DNA of 64,000 nucleotides, from assembly GCF_001311845.1 (NCBI RefSeq), contig NZ_BBCC01000002.1, forward strand, positions 1 to 64,000, given 5' to 3'. Source of the stretch: Desulfosarcina cetonica JCM 12296. Lineage in GTDB: Bacteria > Desulfobacterota > Desulfobacteria > Desulfobacterales > Desulfosarcinaceae. This document shows positions 18,209 through 26,613 of this stretch, in pieces. The position numbers and the translations under genes are program-made. A model generated the notes under the pieces. It did not search any database. It was given only the letters and a program-made list of their open reading frames with translations, and had not been told where the DNA came from. Position 1 is the stretch's first letter; every line of letters starts with the position of its first letter.

Positions 18209-18958
18209 ATGAAGATAGCCATCATTTCAGACATCCACGGCAATTATGAAGCCTTGTTAAAGGTTGACGAAGACATCCAAAAGGCCCAGGTCGATAAAAT
18301 TATTTGCCTTGGCGACTTCATCAACTATGGCCCGCAACCCGAGGAGGTCTCACGGTATTTGATTGAAAATAAAATCCCATGCGTCATGGGAAATCACGAA
18401 AATGCAATCCTTCACAAGGAAGCTCTTGCCAGATTCAATCCAGATGCGATCCTTTCCATCGAGATCACAAGGGGCCTGATTTCAGAAGAAACTTTGGAAT
18501 ATATAGCTAACCTGCCGGTCAATCTCATCATGGATAACATGCTCTTTGTTCACGGTGCTCCGCCTGATTCAATCAGCACCTACATTTATACCTTCGAAGA
18601 TGAAAATCTTCTGAAAATATTCGAGGAATTGGAACAGCAGTTCGCCTTCATCGGCCATACCCATGATACGAATTCTTGCTGCTATGACGGCCAGGACTTT
18701 GAGTTCAAGATGCTATATCCCGGCATCAACCAAATTAACCCCAAAATGAAGCACATAATCAACGTGGGCAGCGTCGGTCAGCCAAGGGACGGGAACTCGG
18801 ATGCAAAATACGTCATTTTCGATGATGCCGAGTTTACTGTCGATCTGCGGTACGTGAAGTATGACATTGATAAGACAGCGAAACTAATAGCGGAAAGGAA
18901 TTTTCCGAAATACAATGCCAAGCGGCTTTATCAGAATTGGTTGGAAATTTTGGGCTGA
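18209..18958 (+). CDS. metallophosphoesterase (YfcE/MJ0936-like)
   Basis: 249 residues of the calcineurin-like phosphoesterase superfamily. All metal-binding motifs are visible: SDIHGN (about 8-13), GDFINYG (about 38-44), GNHE (about 64-67), HGAPPD (about 118), and GHTHD (about 151-155). NVGSVGQPRDG is the usual C-terminal motif. Such enzymes hydrolyse phosphodiesters or phosphomonoesters; the substrate is unknown. Start at ATG 18209, since the upstream in-frame region overlaps the preceding gene and hairpin. Confidence 0.8.
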   Translation: MKIAIISDIHGNYEALLKVDEDIQKAQVDKIICLGDFINYGPQPEEVSRYLIENKIPCVMGNHENAILHKEALARFNPDAILSIEITRGLISEETLEYIANLPVNLIMDNMLFVHGAPPDSISTYIYTFEDENLLKIFEELEQQFAFIGHTHDTNSCCYDGQDFEFKMLYPGINQINPKMKHIINVGSVGQPRDGNSDAKYVIFDDAEFTVDLRYVKYDIDKTAKLIAERNFPKYNAKRLYQNWLEILG

Positions 18959-19007
18959 GGCGATGGAAAAAGTCAGATAAGGCAATTATCATAGAAAATA
19001 CCAAGTT

Positions 19008-19676
19008 CTAATAATCATCATCATAATCGTCAAATCCCATGTCGCCAACTTGCACTAAATAATCAAAATTTCCCTCACCACAATTTTTTTGAAGCGTATT
19101 TACTATCTGTTTGGATCTTTGTTCACTCTCATGAGGTCCTGAAAGATAAAAAGGCTTCCCGTTTTTTCCAAAAGTGTACTTATTCGGACACACGGTCGGG
19201 TCAATATCCATCAGTAATTGTCTGGATATTTTGTAATCCTTATGCGGTTTGAATCCCAGTTCCTCGGAATAGTCAACGCATTCATCGATCAGTTTGCGAA
19301 AACAAGACGGGTGGATATTCTCCAAATCTTCATTGACCTCTATTTCACTTATTCTGTCCATGTAATCATATTCAGAAAGAGTGGTGAAATAGGTGTTTTT
19401 TACCCCCAAGCACCAAACATCTAACAGATAAACACCTGCTCCGATATAGCCATTCGGCATCTTTCGAGCAATAATAGCAGTGCCTATCCCTTTTGATAAA
19501 ATATCCTTCCTAATACGGCACTCTATTATGGGAGAAGATTTTGCGATAATAAGTGCCTTTGTGCGGGAAATCCTATCACTGAAAGAAAACCTTTTCTTTT
19601 GATTTGAAAGAGCTTGTTTCCTTTTAGATTTTTTCTTCGCAAGCTTTTTCTGCCGTTTTTTCTGATCCATGGACAT
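19008..19676 (-). CDS. hypothetical protein with basic N-terminus, 222 residues
   Basis: Starts with a strongly basic stretch (KKRQKKLAKKKSKRKQ) that could bind nucleic acid. A globular part follows with YIGAGVYLLDVWCLGVK, a pattern I have seen only in uncharacterised proteins, and it ends in an acidic DDYDDDY tail. The function is unknown. It is transcribed toward the phosphoesterase gene. Confidence 0.6.
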   Translation of the reverse strand: MSMDQKKRQKKLAKKKSKRKQALSNQKKRFSFSDRISRTKALIIAKSSPIIECRIRKDILSKGIGTAIIARKMPNGYIGAGVYLLDVWCLGVKNTYFTTLSEYDYMDRISEIEVNEDLENIHPSCFRKLIDECVDYSEELGFKPHKDYKISRQLLMDIDPTVCPNKYTFGKNGKPFYLSGPHESEQRSKQIVNTLQKNCGEGNFDYLVQVGDMGFDDYDDDY

Positions 19677-19758
19677 GGGGCATCTCTTTCAGCGATGGTG
19701 TTAAATCGACATGAATCCGTTTGGTTTTTCCTGATTTGCTATACTTGAGAATAGCTTG

Positions 19759-19774
19759 TTAACACACATGTTAA
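19759..19774. promoter_or_regulatory. inverted repeat, candidate operator
   Basis: TTAACA-CACA-TGTTAA is a perfect 6-bp inverted repeat in the divergent region between the hypothetical gene at 19676 and the HIRAN gene at 19892. Confidence 0.4.
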
Positions 19775-19817
19775 ATAAAATCAGCTCGAAAATATGTGAA
19801 CGTTTATTGCCAACCTG

Positions 19818-19891
19818 GGAATAAACTAACCTCCCTATGATTAGAAGGGCATCCATCTGCCCGTAATAAAATCACAAGGAGGACCATTCCT
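19818..19891 (+). promoter_or_regulatory. duplicated structured leader, copy 1 (HIRAN gene)
   Basis: Contains AATAAACTAACC, a small stem (CTAACC with GATTAG, one mismatch), then AGAAGGGCAT, a second hairpin (GGGCA/TGCCC) and ATAAAAT before the RBS AAGGAGG. The same elements in the same order stand before the MerR-like gene at 20227-20301. Confidence 0.6.
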
Positions 19892-20211
19892 ATGTTCAAA
19901 TCATTCAACACCAAACTGGCCGGCGTCACGTTCGGCGATTGCCAGGAAGCCATCAATAAGTGGGGCTACCGGACATCGGTTACTTTAACCTGGTACGAGA
20001 GCCCAACAATCATCACGATCCAAATGCCGTCGGTGTCTGGTTCCTCACTGATCGGTTGGGCTATCTGCAACGGCCGGTAGCGGAAAAACTGGCTCCCGTA
20101 ATGGATTCCGGCACCCAACTCACAGCCCGGTTCGTCTGTCGCAATCAATTCGGACCTGACAGCATCGTCGGTCTGACCGTGGAAATCATTGAAGACGGCC
20201 AAGGTAAGTGA
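19892..20211 (+). CDS. HIRAN-domain protein (frame broken near 19963)
   Basis: A single HIRAN domain, a fold that recognises single-stranded or modified DNA ends. FNTKLAGVTFGDCQEAI is the first part. After a one-base shift in TGGGGC (one G short) comes DIGYFNLVREPNNHHDPNAV, then GYLQRPVAEKLAPVMDSG, all typical HIRAN motifs. Restored length is 106 residues. A second in-frame GTG at 19960 could restart translation, but the missing base is the simpler explanation. The stand-alone HIRAN here may serve replication or repair of the element. Confidence 0.7.
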
Positions 20212-20226
20212 TGGGCTTCCCATGCG

Positions 20227-20301
20227 GGGAATAAACTAACCTGCCTATGGTTAGAAGGGCATTTATTCTGCCCGCAATAAAATTTTAGAGGAGGATTTCA
20301 A
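20227..20301 (+). promoter_or_regulatory. duplicated structured leader, copy 2 (MerR-like gene)
   Basis: Same architecture as 19818-19891. Here the first stem is perfect (CTAACC with GGTTAG), the second is GGGCA/TGCCC, then CAATAAAAT and the RBS AGAGGAGG. The base change from GATTAG to GGTTAG strengthens the same stem, which supports an RNA structure. Confidence 0.6.
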
Positions 20302-20553
20302 ATGACATTCAATAACATTCAAACCTACAGCATCGGCGACACTGCTAAGCTCTCCGGTGCTACTCTGAAGCAGATCCGTAATTGGGAAGCCAGGGGATTT
20401 ATTCCCACGGCGGATCGAATCGTATCCGGTGATCGTTCCTACCGGAGATTCAACCTGAAGCAAGTGGAGTTGATTACCAAGATTAAGCATCTGCTGGATG
20501 AGGGCTATGCTTTGCCCGCCGCCGCGAAAATTGCGGTTGGTGAAAATCAATAA
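20302..20553 (+). CDS. MerR-like helix-turn-helix protein, 83 residues
   Basis: A DNA-binding domain only: YSIGDTAKLSGATLKQIRNW is the MerR helix-turn-helix and RSYRRFNLKQVELITKIKHL the wing and second helices. There is no ligand-binding tail, so it may act as an excisionase-like or small regulator. The duplicated leader in front suggests shared control with the HIRAN gene. It is a candidate reader of the element's palindromes, though nothing ties it to them directly. Confidence 0.75.
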   Translation: MTFNNIQTYSIGDTAKLSGATLKQIRNWEARGFIPTADRIVSGDRSYRRFNLKQVELITKIKHLLDEGYALPAAAKIAVGENQ

Positions 20554-20568
20554 AGGAGGATTACGTGA

Positions 20569-20814
20569 ATGCACAACTTAACCGACAAAATGTGCCCGCT
20601 GATGGGCAAGACCTGTTTGCTGAACGGATGCACCTTTTTCAATGAAATTCTGGATGCCTGTGAAATCGGTATCCTGAGCTACAATCTGTATCAACTGAAA
20701 GAGAAAATCCGGCTCAACTGGCTCATGCACGGGAAACGAGCCTTTCCATCCCGCCGGCATATCCTGAGCCACCCAGCGGTGGCAGTTATCCGCGACCAGT
20801 GCGTTAATGTTTGA
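20569..20814 (+). CDS. small cysteine-containing protein, 81 residues
   Basis: The N-terminal segment has four cysteines (MCPLMGKTCLLNGCTFF, then DAC) that could bind a metal. The rest is helical. It follows the MerR-like gene by 15 bp with the RBS AAAGGAGG, so it is in the same transcript. No family recognised. Confidence 0.5.
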   Translation: MHNLTDKMCPLMGKTCLLNGCTFFNEILDACEIGILSYNLYQLKEKIRLNWLMHGKRAFPSRRHILSHPAVAVIRDQCVNV

Positions 20815-20816
20815 CC

Positions 20817-20889
20817 GGGTGTGGGTTAGGACCGGCGTCATGAACCGGTCTGAACAAGGTGCCTCTCCACCTTCCACCCACACCCATTT
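20817..20889 (+). ncRNA. three-way-junction RNA structure (leader element or terminator)
   Basis: Three perfect nested stems. P1 pairs GGGTGTGGGT (20817-20826) with ACCCACACCC (20876-20885). P2 is GACCGG/CCGGTC and P3 is AAGGTG with CACCTT inside P1. TTTT follows P1 at 20887. It lies 2 bp after one stop codon and 33 bp before the next small gene. It could terminate, or act as a regulatory leader for the sigma-like gene. No known family was recognised. Confidence 0.6.
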
Positions 20890-20928
20890 TCAATGGAGAG
20901 AATCAAATTCAAGGAGGACTTATGACAA

Positions 20929-21036
20929 ATGAACATTCGTAAACGTAACATCGATGCTGAAATTTCCTTAGCCGCCGTCGAAAAAGCCAACATCGACAAC
21001 CTTCAGCAAAGAAAGGATTCTGGGCTGAGGCGGTAA
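20929..21036 (+). CDS. 35-residue leader-type peptide
   Basis: ATG at 20929 lies 10 bp after AAGGAGG and encodes MNIRKRNIDAEISLAAVEKA followed by a short basic tail. It is in the same frame as the sigma-like gene that starts 7 bp after its stop. Either it is a small translated leader, or it is the true start of that protein, cut by TAA and TGA. Confidence 0.4.
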   Translation: MNIRKRNIDAEISLAAVEKANIDNLQQRKDSGLRR

Positions 21037-21042
21037 ATCTGA

Positions 21043-21660
21043 TTGAAACCTGAAACTCGGCTGCTGATCGAGTCCTACCGATTGATTACCCGATACATCT
21101 GGCAAGGCGGCAAACTTTGGATGAATCACTCCATTCAGAAACGGGTAAAATGGCTTTATCATCGGTACGGTATCACCCGCAAAGAAATCATAGACCATTT
21201 GAAATGGAAGTATAAAGGACAGAAAAAACACAAGCGACACGATCCAAACCTATCCTGCTTGAAGACCTATGTGCTCACGTTCTGTTATTATGGCGTGTTG
21301 TCATTGGTGCGTGAGTTGAAAAAGCAAGAGACCCACCTTTCGCTTATTCCACTGGCTCAAAACTCACCAGGCGAAAAGATAAACGGTCGTTCTGGGACAT
21401 CCTACGAACCATATGAACAGGAAGGTATCGAAGGGTTGGTTGAACCTGACAACCCGGAAGATAAGTTGATCGGCAAAGAACTGATGCAAATGGCACTGGA
21501 CTTTTTCGGTGAGGAGGATCTGGAAGTGTTGCTGGGGGCTAAAGATCGTGCTGAAGAAGCCGGCCGACTCGGTATCAGCTACGACACTTATCTGAAACGG
21601 CTTGACCGGAAACGACAGCGTTTCAAAACTATTCTGCAGCAAGCCGGCTACATCGACTGA
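21043..21660 (+). CDS. sigma-70-like factor of mobile-element type
   Basis: 205 residues. The middle (KRVKWLYHRYGITRKEIIDH to SLVRELKKQ) resembles sigma region 2 in layout. The end has a region-4-like helix-turn-helix (EEAGRLGISYDTYLKRLDRK), separated by an acidic linker. It starts at TTG 21043 with no strong RBS and could be coupled to the small peptide just upstream. It may direct transcription of late element genes. The similarity is by pattern only, so a helix-turn-helix protein of another family is possible. Confidence 0.5.
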   Translation: MKPETRLLIESYRLITRYIWQGGKLWMNHSIQKRVKWLYHRYGITRKEIIDHLKWKYKGQKKHKRHDPNLSCLKTYVLTFCYYGVLSLVRELKKQETHLSLIPLAQNSPGEKINGRSGTSYEPYEQEGIEGLVEPDNPEDKLIGKELMQMALDFFGEEDLEVLLGAKDRAEEAGRLGISYDTYLKRLDRKRQRFKTILQQAGYID

Positions 21661-22532
21661 TAAAGCTGTCCTATCTTACGGGCTCGGCCGGGCGGGCGAT
21701 ACATCATCCTGTTCCAGTCGAGCCCTTCTCTTTTCCAAGCCACGTCACACTTCCTATCGGCAAGCTTTCGCAGCGAATAGCATCATCTCTTGTTAAAGCC
21801 AACCTCAACTGTCCCGGAACGAAGCTGAACGAGTGCCCCGTTCATCTTGAAAACGCAATGGCTTTATCAATGCTATTGCCCTGAAAAAGGGCAGACCTCC
21901 ATATTTACTGAAGCGTTGGGAAACAGCTTTTCCTGGCCTGCGGCCAGACCGCAATCCCGCCTTGGCCCCTTTCGCAACTGTGCAATGGCCAAGGCGTGCT
22001 TTGATTGGCTCCACTAATTCAACGAAATTCAAACTCCACGGAAAGTTGCCAAACGGTATCCTGGTTGGATGGTCAACTTGTCCGGGACACGAGAGTTACG
22101 CTACTCGTGCTCCGGTCAACGAGTTGATCGGGTCAAGTAAATCGGTTTACTCGTTTTTGGGAACCGAAAAACACGTTCCCAGTTTACTTAACCCTCTATA
22201 AGTATATATCGTAGGGTAAATCGAAAAATCGGACAAATTATTTTCAAAAAAGTGAAAAAAGTTTCATTTTTTTTGAATTCCCTGAAAATTGGCCATCTGA
22301 TCACTGAATTTGAGCATTCACAATTGCTGTGTCGACACGGATCGGCGGCTCAGTCGGCCATAGAAAACCGCCACCAGAGCCAACGAGAGGCCCTTCAGCG
22401 AGACTTCTCCATCGAATAAAGTATGTTTGCGTGAGAAATTCGCCTCGTCAAATAGACGCTACGCTTTGCCTAACACGCTAATATCAATTCTACTATGAAT
22501 GGGTCAAGGTAGTTAATCGCCGGTTCGATATT
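21661..22532. other. 872 bp non-coding region with hairpins
   Basis: No credible gene. At 22073-22127 a long imperfect hairpin is built from TCAACT/AGTTGA outside, CCGG/CCGG, and CACGAG/CTCGTG inside. At 22159-22180 a second hairpin is GGGAAC/GTTCCC, followed by an AT-rich tract with long A and T runs (22235-22275). A replication or transfer origin would fit such a layout, but I recognise no iterons or nic site. Confidence 0.4.
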
Positions 22533-22817
22533 CTATTGGATCCATGGATTAGAGAGTTGCCGTCTGTGATCACCAAGAAAAACCAGACTTCGTGAACGAT
22601 GCCGCATGGCAGGCAGGTTCAGGTAAAGAACGGCCTGGCCGAATGGATGCACAGAGGTCAATCCATTCGTGTTAATGAATACTTGACAGGCATTCGTGCC
22701 GTATGAGTTTAGTTTGTTGATGAGTTCGTGAGCAGACGTGCCATCAAAATCGCCATTAAGGGTAAGATGGACGCTATCTTTGGTTTTATGTTGAAGAATT
22801 TTGAAGTTTATGGCCAT
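22533..22817 (-). CDS. STAS-like domain protein, 94 residues
   Basis: A short protein with the STAS pattern: an N-terminal strand (DSVHLTLNGDFDGTSAHEL), then a helix, then VFINTNGLTSVHPFGQ where STAS proteins have the D-x-S phosphorylation loop. Here the serine is not in the usual context. STAS domains act as anti-anti-sigma factors. The element encodes two sigma-like factors, which makes that role tempting but unproven. Confidence 0.5.
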   Translation of the reverse strand: MAINFKILQHKTKDSVHLTLNGDFDGTSAHELINKLNSYGTNACQVFINTNGLTSVHPFGQAVLYLNLPAMRHRSRSLVFLGDHRRQLSNPWIQ

Positions 22818-23380
22818 CGGCTGCTTTCCTTTCTACCGCCGGGCGGCGGTTCCATCCGTTTGCCACAACTCAACACCGTTAAAATTCACGGTGGTCGTCG
22901 AAAGAGGAAAAATGTGAAGCGGCAAGAACATCAAAACATTCCGTTGTCGCCAAACTCCGTAAACTTCCAGACCTGCATCGTCTTCTGTTCCGTTCAAGGT
23001 CCGCTGCTTCACACACCGTACAATGCAGCAATCGCAATGCCATATTAATATATCTGTCGAAATTTTATCTTTTTATCTAAATTATTGGATTGTTATGCTG
23101 GATACCAGCATACTGTGGCTAACTACCGATGATAGCGGTTGTGAAAAGAAATACCCACGCCTTGGGAAGTATGGTTACTTAACAATCACTGGTTTTCCCA
23201 ACACCCTGTTAAAGATCCCACCCATCATGCCAATGAAACCACCACCAGGGCCACAGGTCTCAACAAGAGTCCATTTTTCCGGCCGGCCCAATATAAACCG
23301 CCATCAAGGCCAACGAGAGGCCCGTGGCGGGGCTTTATGAATGAACCGATACTTCTATCAATCCTTGGCATTTCAGGCCA
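22818..23380. other. 563 bp intergenic, no gene seen
   Basis: Only incidental open frames. A short GC-rich palindrome (CCGCCGGGCGGCGG) is near 22839. Nothing else recognised. Confidence 0.4.
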
Positions 23381-23729
23381 TTAGGCAACAATCTTCTCCA
23401 ATTGAGCTTGGCATGAGATGCAGTATCTTGCATCAGGAATGGCTTTCAACCGATTGATCGGTATTTCTTCCTCACACGCCTCGCAATAGCCATAGCTGCC
23501 ATCATCTATCTTTCTCAATGCGTTTAACACATTTTTTCTTGTTCAGACCTTTTCTGCTCACTACATGAAAGAGATAGTCCATTTCCAATTGGGCAGCCGC
23601 CATATCCACAGGATCAGAATAGCTTTTCGAATCAGCAGAAATGATTGCCGTCTTGTCAGAGGTTGCGGAAAAATCATTTAGCCATTGGATAAGATCGCTT
23701 TTGATCTGGTCAATTTCGATTGTATTCAT
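23381..23729 (-). CDS. DksA/TraR-type zinc finger protein (frame broken near 23530)
   Basis: The N-terminal part is helical with DPVDMAAAQLE, the usual acidic coiled-coil tip. The frame breaks in a run of six A. With five A it continues into ALRKIDDGSYGYCEACEEEI and the second pair CISCQ, the four-cysteine zinc finger of DksA/TraR proteins. Restored length is 115 residues. Such proteins bind the RNA polymerase secondary channel and modulate initiation. Plasmids and phages often carry short versions. Confidence 0.75.
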
Positions 23730-24026
23730 CTGGTTGCCGCTCCATTTAATTGTTCATTTGGCCGAAGGTCCGAACTCGCCTGGTAAACCAATCAATTCAG
23801 AAAAGCCCTGCAATTACACATCCTTCATAAGTCGGACGGAAAAGTTCTTTGATTATTGGAAGTGCCTTATCGGTTCAGTCGATCATTTCCTTTAGCAAAG
23901 CACCATTCAGATCATGTAAAAAAACGATTAGGAACTGGTTCGGACCATAACGCATTGACAAAACAAGTGGATAGCTGCTTTATTGTTTTTGCTGTGACTG
24001 ATCAACTAATCACCGGAGGATAATCA

Positions 24027-24773
24027 ATGTCCATGCTCACTATGGATTTTCAGGAAAAGATAGCAATCCTGAGAATGACGAATGGCGTCACGAATGCGAT
24101 AAGCCCTGATTTGGTCAACGAAATGTCGGAATCCCTGGTGGAGATCAAGGCCAAGGCTCAGGGATTGATGCTTTGCGGTGGTGGAAAGTTTTTCAGCATG
24201 GGTTTTGATCTGCCCCATTTGTTAAACTTGAATCGATCCGGCATGGGTGATTTCCTCAGTAAGTTCAGTCATCTCACTTTTGACCTGTTCACGATCCCTA
24301 TTCCGACAAACTGTGTTTTAGCGGGTCACGCCATTGCCGGTGGGTGCATTCTTGCCCTTACTGGTGACTACCGTTTTGCCACGACCGAGAAAAAACAAAT
24401 CGGTCTCAATGAAATCAAACTTGGAATTCCGGTCCCGTGCATTGCCGATATGGTGTTGAGGCAGATCGTCGGCGATCGCGTCGCCATGCAGATGATGTAT
24501 GATGGCGAGTTTATATCCTTTATTCATGCCAAGGATATCGGTCTGGTGGATGAAGTTTGCCCAGCGGAGTCACTTGAAGCCCTTTCACTCGAACGGCTTT
24601 CTGTCATCGCAAACCATCCAAATCGGGCTTTTTCAGCAATCAAAGCAAACAAGGTTGAGGAGATCAAACGGCGATACCAAAGGAATTGGGAGCCGACCAA
24701 TCAGGTTTTCCTCGATTGTTGGTTCAGTGATTTGAGCCAAGAACTGTTGAAAGAGGCTTCGAAGAAATTTTGA
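24027..24773 (+). CDS. enoyl-CoA hydratase/isomerase family protein
   Basis: 248 residues with the crotonase fold. FSMGFDLPHL corresponds to the first oxyanion-hole segment, and GHAIAGGCILALTGDYRFA to the second, with its conserved glycines. The usual hydratase glutamates are not both evident, so it may be an isomerase or another crotonase. A metabolic enzyme is unusual in this position, so it is probably cargo. The start follows GGAGGATAATCA. Neighbours give no pathway hint. Confidence 0.75.
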   Translation: MSMLTMDFQEKIAILRMTNGVTNAISPDLVNEMSESLVEIKAKAQGLMLCGGGKFFSMGFDLPHLLNLNRSGMGDFLSKFSHLTFDLFTIPIPTNCVLAGHAIAGGCILALTGDYRFATTEKKQIGLNEIKLGIPVPCIADMVLRQIVGDRVAMQMMYDGEFISFIHAKDIGLVDEVCPAESLEALSLERLSVIANHPNRAFSAIKANKVEEIKRRYQRNWEPTNQVFLDCWFSDLSQELLKEASKKF

Positions 24774-24887
24774 GTGGATTTTCGGCCGGCCCCAAAAATC
24801 CATCTATATCAACGAGAAGGTAAGACCAATTGCCCGATATGGTGATCGAAGCTCTGGATGCCTTGTTGCGGAAACGGCATGCAATAC

Positions 24888-24905
24888 TGTTTAGTCGACT
24901 AAACA
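24888..24905. promoter_or_regulatory. 18-bp perfect palindrome, copy 3
   Basis: Exact TGTTTAGTCGACTAAACA, about 110 bp upstream of the ECF sigma gene and 110 bp after the crotonase stop. Its placement suggests control of the sigma/anti-sigma operon. Confidence 0.65.
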
Positions 24906-25017
24906 GCAAAACCCTCCGAATTATCGCTGAAAACTCAAGCGACCGATCAAAAAGCCGATAGGATTGGCAAGTCCTAATTCACCATCAATCGGCAACCGCT
25001 TCGAGAATTTTCAGCAT

Positions 25018-25704
25018 ATGGATATCGCCAAGAATTACGGGGATCTGTCCCTTGCCCAGGAAACGTGCACGGAGCTTCGGGCCGGCAATAATGATGCGAT
25101 CCTCCCCGTTTATCGCAAATACCATCCTGTCTTCATGGGGTATACCCGCCGACGAGTAAAGGATTTCAACGACGAAAGCCGGGCTACATCCATTGTGGAT
25201 GATTTCTGGGTCGAGCTGCTGAATGCCAAGGCGATTTGCGATTTCCAAGGGCTATCGTCACTGAAGACCTACCTGTTCAAAATCCTCAATTTCAGGATCG
25301 TTGATAATGTGCGGCGGGCGGGCCGTCAGAACGCCTACGCCAACAACATCAGCAGCAGCGACAACAACATTGACGGTTTCGGAGCCGATGACGTATCACC
25401 TGAAAAAGACCTGATGGCCAAGGAAAAGGTCCGGCTGGTTAACGAAACGCTCCTGATGTTGACCGACAGTTCCCCGACCGATGCTCACCTGATGAAGATG
25501 CACATGGAAGGCCTGAATTATCAGGAGATGGCGGAAAAACTGTTGGGCAACAAACCCAAGTCCGACAAGGAAATCAAAAAGAAAACCGATGCCGTCAAAA
25601 AGCAGTTCACCCGCAAAACTTCCGGTTCCATGGCCAAGTTCAAAAGCTGCCTGGAACGGATCATGACGAAAAACCAGTTGGCATACGGTGACCTGCTCAA
25701 TTAA
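25018..25704 (+). CDS. ECF-type sigma factor
   Basis: About 228 residues from the ATG at 25018; a TTG at 24964 would add 18. Region 2 is recognisable (ILPVYRKYHPVFMGYTRRRV, then SLKTYLFKILNFRIVDNVRR, the promoter -10 recognition helix). Region 4 follows (ALLxx-like LLMLTDSSPTDAHLMKMHME, then GLNYQEMAEKLLG). A membrane anti-sigma factor begins 41 bp downstream, which is the standard ECF pairing. Regulation by the palindrome at 24888 is likely. Target genes might include the convergent TPR-CHAT gene, but no promoter motif is established. Confidence 0.75.
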   Translation: MDIAKNYGDLSLAQETCTELRAGNNDAILPVYRKYHPVFMGYTRRRVKDFNDESRATSIVDDFWVELLNAKAICDFQGLSSLKTYLFKILNFRIVDNVRRAGRQNAYANNISSSDNNIDGFGADDVSPEKDLMAKEKVRLVNETLLMLTDSSPTDAHLMKMHMEGLNYQEMAEKLLGNKPKSDKEIKKKTDAVKKQFTRKTSGSMAKFKSCLERIMTKNQLAYGDLLN

Positions 25705-25745
25705 AGTGCTGAACAAGGCACCCATCCCGAAACGGGAGTGCAATA

Positions 25746-26603
25746 ATGTCGGATGAGTTTATAGAAAGCCTGAGGCAGGCTTACATGCAAGATAATGACA
25801 ATATACCGGACGAGTGTCCGATGGCCGATCGGGTCACGGACTACGCATTTGGTGAACTCGGCACCGAGGATACAGAAAAGGTCAGGGAGCACCTGAAATC
25901 CTGCCGTCACTGCCTGGATCTGTACATGGACATCAAGGTGTCCGAGGAAGAGGCCGAACAGACGAATGACCAAAAGGTCGAGGTCCTGCCGGGCCTGCAG
26001 AAAGTCATTGATAAAGGAAAGAAACCAGCGGTCTCACCCTGGCAGAAAATAAGTGACGCCATATCCAGTTTCTTCGGCGATGGGTTCGGTTTTAAACCGG
26101 TGGCGACGTTTGCAGCCATCGTACTGGTGATGGTTATCGGTTTCTATGTGATGCGGGAAGCTCCCACAGTCAAAACGCCCTATGCCATTCAGATCATGAT
26201 GCAGGGCCGAACACAGACGGGATTCAGAGGCGGTCAGCCGGAATACAAGGAATTCCAAGTCGAGTCGGGCGGGCAAATCATGTCTGGTGACTATTTCCGG
26301 TTCCAGGTCACGATTGATGATGACGCCTACGTGTATGTCATCTTCCAGGATAGTTCAGGAGCCATCCAGTCAATGGAACCTGGCTTTGTCGCCGGCGGTA
26401 AGGAATTAACTCTTCCTGCTGGCGATCAATGGTTCCATCTCGACGACAATACCGGCACAGAGAAACTGTATTTGTTGGCTTCCAAGGACCAGATTGCCGG
26501 ATTCGCAAGTAAGGTAGAGAAGCTGAAGCAAGATGGTATCGGTACGATTGAAAAAGTGTTCCCAGAGACTACGGTGAAAACTTTCAGCTTTGACCATCGG
26601 TGA
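25746..26603 (+). CDS. membrane anti-sigma factor with zinc finger and DUF4384-like periplasmic domain
   Basis: 285 residues. Residues about 47-57 hold the H-x3-C-x2-C zinc-binding anti-sigma motif (EHLKSCRHC), which would clamp the ECF sigma factor in the cytoplasm. One membrane span is at about 117-137 (ATFAAIVLVMVIGFYVM). The outer domain (GDYFRFQVTIDDDAYVYVIFQ, then LPAGDQWFHLDDNTGTEKLYLLAS) resembles DUF4384, a domain often linked to caspase-like and CHAT proteins. The RBS and position after the sigma gene fit one operon. Release of sigma would need cleavage or a conformational change of this protein. Confidence 0.8.
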   Translation: MSDEFIESLRQAYMQDNDNIPDECPMADRVTDYAFGELGTEDTEKVREHLKSCRHCLDLYMDIKVSEEEAEQTNDQKVEVLPGLQKVIDKGKKPAVSPWQKISDAISSFFGDGFGFKPVATFAAIVLVMVIGFYVMREAPTVKTPYAIQIMMQGRTQTGFRGGQPEYKEFQVESGGQIMSGDYFRFQVTIDDDAYVYVIFQDSSGAIQSMEPGFVAGGKELTLPAGDQWFHLDDNTGTEKLYLLASKDQIAGFASKVEKLKQDGIGTIEKVFPETTVKTFSFDHR

Positions 26604-26613
26604 GGACGCCCTC

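Noticed and set aside
19950-19970. Programmed -1 frameshift in the HIRAN gene
   Set aside because: There is no X-XXY-YYZ slippery heptamer; the break is a G-run one base short, like others in this window, so an indel is simpler.
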